DNA of 19,455 nt from assembly GCA_965603365.1 (NCBI GenBank), contig CBFDCR010000091.1, forward strand, positions 1 through 19,455, in the 5' to 3' direction. A model generated the notes under the pieces. That model was not told where the DNA came from. It did no database searches and worked only from the letters and a program-made list of their open reading frames with translations. The stretch is from JAHELQ01 sp965603365 (GTDB lineage: Bacteria; Acidobacteriota; Aminicenantia; UBA2199). This document shows, one piece after another, positions 14,191 to 19,455 of this stretch; the stretch's first letter is position 1, and the number at the start of each line of letters is the position of its first letter. Made by a program: the position numbers and the translations under genes.

Positions 14191-16917
14191 TTAATACTTT
14201 GGTTGGATCGATTTGATCATTAATACCAGTTCGCCCCGGTTGTTGACCGTCAATTTTTTGTAAATATTGTAGATGTGATTTTTAACCGTATGAGGGGAAA
14301 TATAAAGTTTGTCCTCGATATCCCTGTTACTCCTGCCCTGAATAATTAAGTCGATGATCTCCTTTTCCCGGTTGGAAATTTTATATTTTGCATAGAGCCG
14401 GTTCAACTCGTTTTCCCTTCTTAGACGAAATTCCAGGTTTCTCATCCTTCTTCGGTGCAGTAAAAAAATAGAGCCCAGGAAAACAAATACCAGCAGGGAT
14501 CGAAACCACCAGGTCTGCCAGAAGGGCGGCGTGATGATAATTTTAATGGCCACCCCCTCTTCGTTCCACACACCGTCATTGTTCGAGCCCTTTACCCGGA
14601 ACACATAGTGTCCCGGCGGCAGTGTCGTAAAAGAGGCAACGCGGTTTTTGGCATCCGTGAAGAGCCACTCTTCATTTAAACCCTCCATCTTGTAGGCGTA
14701 CCTGTTTTTTTGGGGGTTGGTGAAATCGAGCGCGGCAAATTGAAAAGAAAAGAAATAATCTTTATATGAGAGTTCCAGTTCTGTTATTTCCGAGAGGGCT
14801 TTAGCCAATTTTACCTCTTTGTTGAACTTTAGAAAAGAGGTCACCACCATCGGCGGGATGTGCGGATTCTCCTTTATCCGTTCAGGGTAAAAAGCATTAA
14901 AGCCGTCACTGCCGCCAAAAAACATCTCGCCGCTCTTACTCTTAAAACCGGCTCCAAGGTTAAATTCATACCCCTGGAGCCCGTCATCCACATCATAGTT
15001 TTTGAAGGTGAGTTTTTGGGGATTAAATTTTGATAATCCCCGGTTGGTGCTGAGCCAGAGGTTGCCCTGACTATCCTCCAGGATGGCAAAAATCACATTA
15101 TTGGGTAATCCATCTTCCTTGGTGTAATGGCTAAATACTCCTGTCTCCCTGTCAAATCTATTAAGACCACCGTTATTGGTACCGATCCACAATACGCCCG
15201 ATTGGTCTTCATGAATCGCATAGATTAAATTGCCACTCAAGCTGTGTGGGTCGCCCGGGACGTGCATGTACCGGGTAAATTGATTCTTTTTGCGGTCAAA
15301 TTTATGGAGTCCGCCTCCATAAGTCCCGATCCAGAGGTCCCCCGATCGATCTTCATAGATTGAATAGACGGTATCGTGGCTCAAGCTGTTGGGATTGCCG
15401 GGTTCACTCTTATAAACTGTAAAATCCTCTTTTTCCCTATCAAATTTATTCAACCCCTCTTCGGTTCCGATCCAGAGTTCACCCCGCCTATCTTCAACAA
15501 CCGAAACAACAGATCTATGACTCAAGCTGTGGGGATCGTTCGGGTCCGGCAGGTAACGGCTGAATGTCTCTTTTTGGGGATCAAATTTATTAAACCCGTT
15601 GTATGTCCCGATCCAGAAGAGGCCGGTGCTGTCTTCGAGAATGGAGAAGACGAGGCTGCTGCTGATACTATCCGGATTATCGGGATTAGTCGTATAAGTC
15701 GAGGTTTTTCCGCTCTGTCGGTCAAATTTATAGAGGCCGCTATCATAACCAATCCAGAGTATGCCGGACCGATCTTCATAAATGGAAGAGACCATATTAT
15801 TGACACTATCTTGTCGGCCGCCGGTCAGTCGGTAATGATAAAACTTCTTTTTCTTGTTGTCGAATTTGTTTAGCCCCCTAAACGTGCCAATCCACATGAT
15901 ATTCGTCCTGTCTTCAGTAATCGAAAATATAATATTGCTGCACAAACTATTGGCATTATTCAATTCAGATCGATATGTTTCAAACTTATTTCGTTCCCGA
16001 TTTAATTTAAATAGCCCCCCGACAGTGCCGATCCACAGGCAACCTGAATGGTCTTCATAGATCGTCTCCACCCTATCGTGGAATACACTCCTGGGGGTTG
16101 GAGGCATGTTTTTATTCAGCATATCTTCTCTCGTTCTGTGGACAAGTTTTTTTAAGCCGCCGTAAGTGCCCACCCAGAGCATCCCGGTGCTGTCTTCGAT
16201 TACCGAGGTGACCAGGTTGTTATTGATATAATTGGGATCATCCGGGCCGGTTTGATAACGCCTGAATGTTCCCGTGTGCCTGTCAAACCGGTTTAATCCG
16301 CCGCCGTAAGTGCCGACCCAGAGCGCCCCCGATCTGTCCTCAAAAATTGATGTGACTTCATTGTTACTCAAGCTGTTGGGATCATCGGGGTCGGTCTGGT
16401 AATGGGTAAATGTTCCTTCGTTGCGGTCAAACTTATTTAATCCTTGATAGGTGCCAAGCCAGAGCATGCCGGTGCTGTCTTCAAAAATTGACTGGACAGT
16501 TCTGCCCCTTAAGCTGTTGGGATCATCGGGGTCTGGTTTGTAGTGAATGAATTTCTCCTCTTCCCGGATAAATTTATTAAGACCTCCCCCCATTGTCCCA
16601 ATCCAGAGTATACCGGACCGATCCTCATAAACGGTATAGACCCTATTATGGCTTAAGCTGTGGGGCTGGCGCGGGTCGTGGCTGTACACTTTAAAATCGT
16701 ACCCGTCATATCTATTTAATCCATCATCGGTGCCAATCCACAAAAATCCCTGTCTGTCCTGCGTAATGCACATGACGATGTTTTGAGAGAGCCCCTGCTC
16801 CACGGTGAAACGTTCAAATTTTATGTTATTATTGTCGGCATAGAGTAATGAGAGGGAAGTCAGCCACCCAAAGATGACAAAAATTTTTGATCGAAAACTT
16901 ACCTTCAAGGCCACCAC
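14191..16917 (-). CDS. Membrane propeller sensor fused to a LuxR-type DNA-binding domain
   Basis: 908 residues. An N-terminal hydrophobic segment (about 10-27) fits a signal peptide. About 14 Reg_prop units of 46-48 residues follow, each with the pattern SIYEDRSGxLWIGTxGGLNKFD, which suits two seven-bladed propellers (about 30-700). A Y_Y_Y domain (about 720-800) contains RYAYKMEGLNEEW and PPGHYVFRVKGSNN. One membrane helix (about 800-820) leads to a LuxR/GerE helix-turn-helix at the C-terminus: ISNREKEIIDLIIQGRSN and ISPHTVKNHIYNIYKKL. Hybrid two-component systems usually have a kinase at this point; here the sensor goes straight to DNA binding, making a one-component transmembrane regulator. 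The ligand is probably a periplasmic glycan or breakdown product, by analogy only. The start is GTG-GTG with no SD. The gene is divergent from the phosphoesterase and converges on the RiPP gene. Confidence 0.92.
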   Translation of the reverse strand: MVALKVSFRSKIFVIFGWLTSLSLLYADNNNIKFERFTVEQGLSQNIVMCITQDRQGFLWIGTDDGLNRYDGYDFKVYSHDPRQPHSLSHNRVYTVYEDRSGILWIGTMGGGLNKFIREEEKFIHYKPDPDDPNSLRGRTVQSIFEDSTGMLWLGTYQGLNKFDRNEGTFTHYQTDPDDPNSLSNNEVTSIFEDRSGALWVGTYGGGLNRFDRHTGTFRRYQTGPDDPNYINNNLVTSVIEDSTGMLWVGTYGGLKKLVHRTREDMLNKNMPPTPRSVFHDRVETIYEDHSGCLWIGTVGGLFKLNRERNKFETYRSELNNANSLCSNIIFSITEDRTNIMWIGTFRGLNKFDNKKKKFYHYRLTGGRQDSVNNMVSSIYEDRSGILWIGYDSGLYKFDRQSGKTSTYTTNPDNPDSISSSLVFSILEDSTGLFWIGTYNGFNKFDPQKETFSRYLPDPNDPHSLSHRSVVSVVEDRRGELWIGTEEGLNKFDREKEDFTVYKSEPGNPNSLSHDTVYSIYEDRSGDLWIGTYGGGLHKFDRKKNQFTRYMHVPGDPHSLSGNLIYAIHEDQSGVLWIGTNNGGLNRFDRETGVFSHYTKEDGLPNNVIFAILEDSQGNLWLSTNRGLSKFNPQKLTFKNYDVDDGLQGYEFNLGAGFKSKSGEMFFGGSDGFNAFYPERIKENPHIPPMVVTSFLKFNKEVKLAKALSEITELELSYKDYFFSFQFAALDFTNPQKNRYAYKMEGLNEEWLFTDAKNRVASFTTLPPGHYVFRVKGSNNDGVWNEEGVAIKIIITPPFWQTWWFRSLLVFVFLGSIFLLHRRRMRNLEFRLRRENELNRLYAKYKISNREKEIIDLIIQGRSNRDIEDKLYISPHTVKNHIYNIYKKLTVNNRGELVLMIKSIQPKY

Positions 16918-16920
16918 TCA

Positions 16921-16949
16921 AATATACAATAAAATAACCCAATATTCAA
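16921..16949 (-). promoter_or_regulatory. Putative sigma70 promoter of the regulator gene
   Basis: On the minus strand, TTGAAT (16944-16949), a 17-bp spacer and TATATT (16921-16926) sit immediately before the GTG codons at 16917 and 16914. The predicted transcription start falls on or next to these codons, which implies a leaderless mRNA or a later start codon such as TTG 16908. Confidence 0.5.
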
Positions 16950-16963
16950 CATCTGGGGAATTC

Positions 16964-16983
16964 CAAAGAGTTTCAAAGAGTTT
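16964..16983. repeat. Two tandem 10-bp CAAAGAGTTT repeats
   Basis: Two perfect head-to-tail copies, one helical turn apart, lie between the regulator promoter and repeat copy 2. The spacing suits a protein binding site on one DNA face, although chance is not excluded. Confidence 0.4.
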
Positions 16984-17010
16984 CACGGTGCAAGACATTA
17001 ATTGATATCC

Positions 17011-17138
17011 CTCAGCCTCGTTATTTCAGTTATAGGAAAACTTCTCATTTTGCGAATTGAGAAGTTTTCTCATGGAATTTTTTTCATTTTGATACCAATG
17101 TTAATCCTGGAAGGCAAACCATGAAGATTTATATGGTT
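17011..17138 (+). repeat. 128-bp direct repeat, copy 2 (leader of the phosphoesterase)
   Basis: Gapless second copy of the block at 13372-13499, with 96 identical bases at 17029-17124. It ends 29 nt before the phosphoesterase ATG. The mismatches cluster at its left end (17022-17028) and in the small ORF after its ATG. Confidence 0.9.
17036..17069 (+). promoter_or_regulatory. Palindrome in repeat copy 2
   Basis: Same 12-bp arms (GAAAACTTCTCA and TGAGAAGTTTTC) and same 10-nt centre as at 13397-13430. It lies in the divergent region between the regulator and the phosphoesterase, where an operator could affect both genes. Confidence 0.6.
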
Positions 17139-17171
17139 AATCGGAATCAAGCTGTAAGGAGGAAAGAATGA
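17121..17171 (+). CDS. 16-codon upstream ORF overlapping the phosphoesterase start
   Basis: ATG 17121 (SD-like GGAAGG at 17109-17114) opens MKIYMVNRNQAVRRKE and stops with TGA 17169-17171, overlapping the next ATG codons at 17168 and 17171. Its start lies in the 128-bp repeat and aligns with the start of the 54-codon ORF at 13482. The overlap suggests translational coupling. The AAGGAGG that serves the phosphoesterase is inside this ORF and would be cleared or covered by ribosomes translating it. Confidence 0.35.
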   Translation: MKIYMVNRNQAVRRKE

Positions 17172-19455
17172 TGCAAAAAAATTTAAAGTCAAATGTGTTG
17201 GAAAGACGTTCTCATGAACCAGGCATAAAAATATTTTGGGTCATTTTGTTCTTGATACTGGCATTCACCCACTTCCCAGCCCATGCCCAAAACAATGATT
17301 TTACCATTATCGTACTCCCCGACACCCAGTTTTATACGTGTGGACGTGCGAAGATGTTAGAGGATCAAATAACATGGATAGTTAAAAATCGAGAGGCGTT
17401 GAATATTGTCTATGTGTCTCATGTCGGCGATATAGTCTTATGTGGCCACGAAATCACTGAAGACGGCCATGGCTGTTCCAGTAGCGGCTGGTGTCTGGCA
17501 GCCAATGAGACAGAGGAGTATTATCAACAATACACGGAAGCAACTCGAGAATGGGATATCGCCTCAGATTTATTTAAATTGCTTGAAGGAACAAATAATG
17601 ATGCGCGATTTCAAGGATTACCGCCAGTCCCGGTCCCCGATGGTATCCCCTATGGCCTGGCTGTTGGCAACCATGATCAGTTTCAAAGTGGTGTACTCAT
17701 TGGGCCAGGGGACGACTCATCATATAACTCATATTTCGGCGTAGGTCGTTTTCAGGGCAGAGCATATTATCAAGGGAGTTATATGCCAGGCAACAATGCC
17801 AATCACTGCGATTTTTTTAGTGCCTCAGGTATTGATTTCATGGTAATTTATCTTGAATTTAATCCAGATCTCACTGAGAACGATAACCTTCTTACTTGGG
17901 CTAATGGATTACTTGGACAAAATCCAACAAGACATGCTATAATTGTGTATCATAATATCCTGGAAGAGAATAAATATGATAAATGTGAGGAGGGAGAAAG
18001 AGCTGCGAATGGAAGTGGTCAGAGGATTTATGATGCACTTAGCCACAATCCCAACCTGTTCATGATGCTTTGTGGTCATCAAGATGATGGACAATCTTAT
18101 AAAATAGACGAACGACCGGATGGGAGTAAGGTTTATACAATTCAAGCCTGTTTTCATAAGCGTAATAAAACAGACCCGAACAATCCGGATTTTCAAGGTG
18201 GTGGGTATTTGAGGATAATGAAATTTTCTCCATCCAATAACAGGCTTTATGTTCAAACCTTTTCCCCATACAAGGAATCAGAAGGAATAGAACCTGCATG
18301 GTTGCATGAGGCGTGTGATAGTGAAAATGAGATTAGTGCCAATGAGTTTGATTTTCCCATAATCATAATGCCGGATGTTACTATTACATCGCCGAACGGT
18401 GGAGAGAATTGGGGAGTAGGGTCTTTACATAACATAAGCTGGACCAGTACCGGTCCTGTTGGAAATGTAAAAATCGACTATTCTGTCGATAACGGCCTAA
18501 ATTGGACAAACATAGTGACATCCACGGCCAATGGCGGCAGTTACAACTGGACTGTGCCGAATAATCCCTCAAACAATTGCCTGGTGCAGGTAAGTGAGAC
18601 CGATGGGAATCCATCAGACATAAGTAACGCGGTGTTTTCAATTTCAGTTTTGCAGGATATCACTCCCCCTTTTGGCACATTCGAAACACCTGTCAATAAT
18701 GCAACTGTCTATAGCAGTGTGGCGGTTACCGGCTGGGCATTGGATGATGTGGAAGTGGAGAGTGTAAAAATATATAGAGAAGAAGGAAGTAACCTGGTTT
18801 TTATTGGTGATGCCGTATTTGTGGAAGGGGCAAGACCCGATGTTGAAGCTGCTTATCCAGGTTACCCAAACAATAGCAGGGCCGGTTGGGGTTACATGTT
18901 GCTGACCAATTTCCTGCCAAATGGCGGCAACGGCACCTTTACACTTCATGCCGTAGCTAAAGATACTTCAGGTAAAACCACTACTCTGGGTACGAAAACC
19001 ATCACCTGCGACAATGCCAATGCAGTTAAACCCTTTGGTGCCATCGATACCCCGGCTCAAGGGGGTGAGGCATCCGGCAGTAATTATATAGTCTGGGGCT
19101 GGGCTTTAACCCCGCCGCCCAATTTGATTCCAACCGATGGTTCGACAATCAGTGTATGGGTGGATGGAATTAATGTCGGACATCCCACATATAATATTTT
19201 TAAAGAGAATATTGCCGCTTTATTTCCCGGTTATGCCAACAGCAATGGGGCTGGGGGATACTTTTACCTGGATACTACAACATATGCAGATGGGGTTCAT
19301 ACTATTTGCTGGACAGCCACAGATAATGCCGGTAATGCCGACGGCATCGGCAGTCGTTACTTCACTATTAATAATAGCCAGCTTCGGAAACCCGCTTCAC
19401 TGACCGGTCCCATGCCGGGTACAAAGTTGAGTGACTCTGCCGAGACCTTTGGCTG
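17168..19455 (+). CDS. Secreted calcineurin-like metallophosphoesterase with Ig-like domains (3' end beyond window)
   Basis: 762 codons are open to the right edge. AAGGAGG (17156-17162) precedes ATG 17168/17171; the second ATG has the better 8-nt spacing. An N-terminal signal peptide has hydrophobic core IFWVILFLILAFTHF and likely cleavage after AHA. The phosphoesterase domain shows LPDTQFY (D52), HVGDIV (D88), VGNHD (N168, H169, D170), VYHNI (H262) and CGHQDD (H304), so the two-metal site is complete. A Kre9/Knh1-like (PF10342) module follows at about 404-490: TSPNGGENWGVG, ISWTSTGPVGNVKIDYSVDN and SYNWTVP. Two Ig-like repeats of about 110-120 residues come next, each with GWAL, FPGY or YPGY, and NS-x-AG. 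Such proteins hydrolyse phosphate esters outside the inner membrane; the substrate is unknown. It is divergent from the propeller regulator. Confidence 0.9.
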   Translation, partial: MMQKNLKSNVLERRSHEPGIKIFWVILFLILAFTHFPAHAQNNDFTIIVLPDTQFYTCGRAKMLEDQITWIVKNREALNIVYVSHVGDIVLCGHEITEDGHGCSSSGWCLAANETEEYYQQYTEATREWDIASDLFKLLEGTNNDARFQGLPPVPVPDGIPYGLAVGNHDQFQSGVLIGPGDDSSYNSYFGVGRFQGRAYYQGSYMPGNNANHCDFFSASGIDFMVIYLEFNPDLTENDNLLTWANGLLGQNPTRHAIIVYHNILEENKYDKCEEGERAANGSGQRIYDALSHNPNLFMMLCGHQDDGQSYKIDERPDGSKVYTIQACFHKRNKTDPNNPDFQGGGYLRIMKFSPSNNRLYVQTFSPYKESEGIEPAWLHEACDSENEISANEFDFPIIIMPDVTITSPNGGENWGVGSLHNISWTSTGPVGNVKIDYSVDNGLNWTNIVTSTANGGSYNWTVPNNPSNNCLVQVSETDGNPSDISNAVFSISVLQDITPPFGTFETPVNNATVYSSVAVTGWALDDVEVESVKIYREEGSNLVFIGDAVFVEGARPDVEAAYPGYPNNSRAGWGYMLLTNFLPNGGNGTFTLHAVAKDTSGKTTTLGTKTITCDNANAVKPFGAIDTPAQGGEASGSNYIVWGWALTPPPNLIPTDGSTISVWVDGINVGHPTYNIFKENIAALFPGYANSNGAGGYFYLDTTTYADGVHTICWTATDNAGNADGIGSRYFTINNSQLRKPASLTGPMPGTKLSDSAETFG

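Noticed and set aside
15376..15873. Plus-strand 165-codon frame inside the regulator gene
   Set aside because: It is an antisense shadow of the Reg_prop repeats; its periodic look comes from the repeats on the coding strand.

Overview
The window looks like accessory DNA from an uncultured, free-living Gram-negative-type bacterium. A two-component-regulator-type propeller protein, a long secreted Ig-domain protein, a class I lanthipeptide-type leader and CHAT/TPR proteins together recall Acidobacteria or Candidatus Aminicenantes. That placement is an inference from gene style only, since no rRNA, tRNA or core marker gene is present. Base composition is patchy: fairly GC-rich at 1-3.6 kb and 6.3-9.6 kb, clearly AT-rich at 9.65-10.6 kb and 12.35-13.9 kb. 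This fits a mosaic of inserted modules.

Layout. (1) 1-3574, minus strand: a very large protein, cut by the left edge, with a helical N-terminus, a CHAT caspase-like protease domain, a STAND-type P-loop NTPase and a C-terminal TPR array encoded by strikingly regular 120-bp DNA repeats. (2) 3622-3990, minus: N-terminal remnant of an IS1380-type transposase. (3) 4119-6098, minus: AlbA_2 (Schlafen-like) plus HATPase_c_4 protein with a TPR-like extension. Together these resemble a small defence or cell-suicide neighbourhood. (4) 6262-9645, plus: a tight three-gene operon of two GT4 glycosyltransferases and a GlcF/LutA-like two-cluster Fe-S protein. (5) 9800-10600, plus: an AT-rich gene of unknown function with its own sigma70-like promoter. 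(6) 10617-12340, minus: M29 aminopeptidase followed by a zinc-ribbon thioredoxin (TrxC type). (7) 12341-12643: 21-nt tandem repeats and an 84-bp palindromic (MITE-like) element. (8) 12644-13241, minus: an antitoxin and PIN toxin pair whose toxin carries an in-frame stop. (9) 13372-17138: two 128-bp direct repeats (about 95% identical, 96 bp perfect, each with a 12-bp-arm palindrome) bracket a lanthipeptide-type precursor gene and a membrane propeller-LuxR regulator. (10) 17168 to the right edge: a secreted calcineurin-like phosphoesterase with Ig-like/cell-surface repeats, open at the window end.

The most interesting hypothesis is in regions 9-10. The same leader/operator block, including an SD and the ATG of a small upstream ORF, precedes both the RiPP-type precursor and the secreted phosphoesterase. 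The intervening gene encodes a membrane-spanning sensor that is itself a DNA-binding regulator. The three could form one sensory regulon for a secreted peptide and a surface enzyme. No modification enzyme or exporter for the peptide is in the window, so it is an orphan precursor here.
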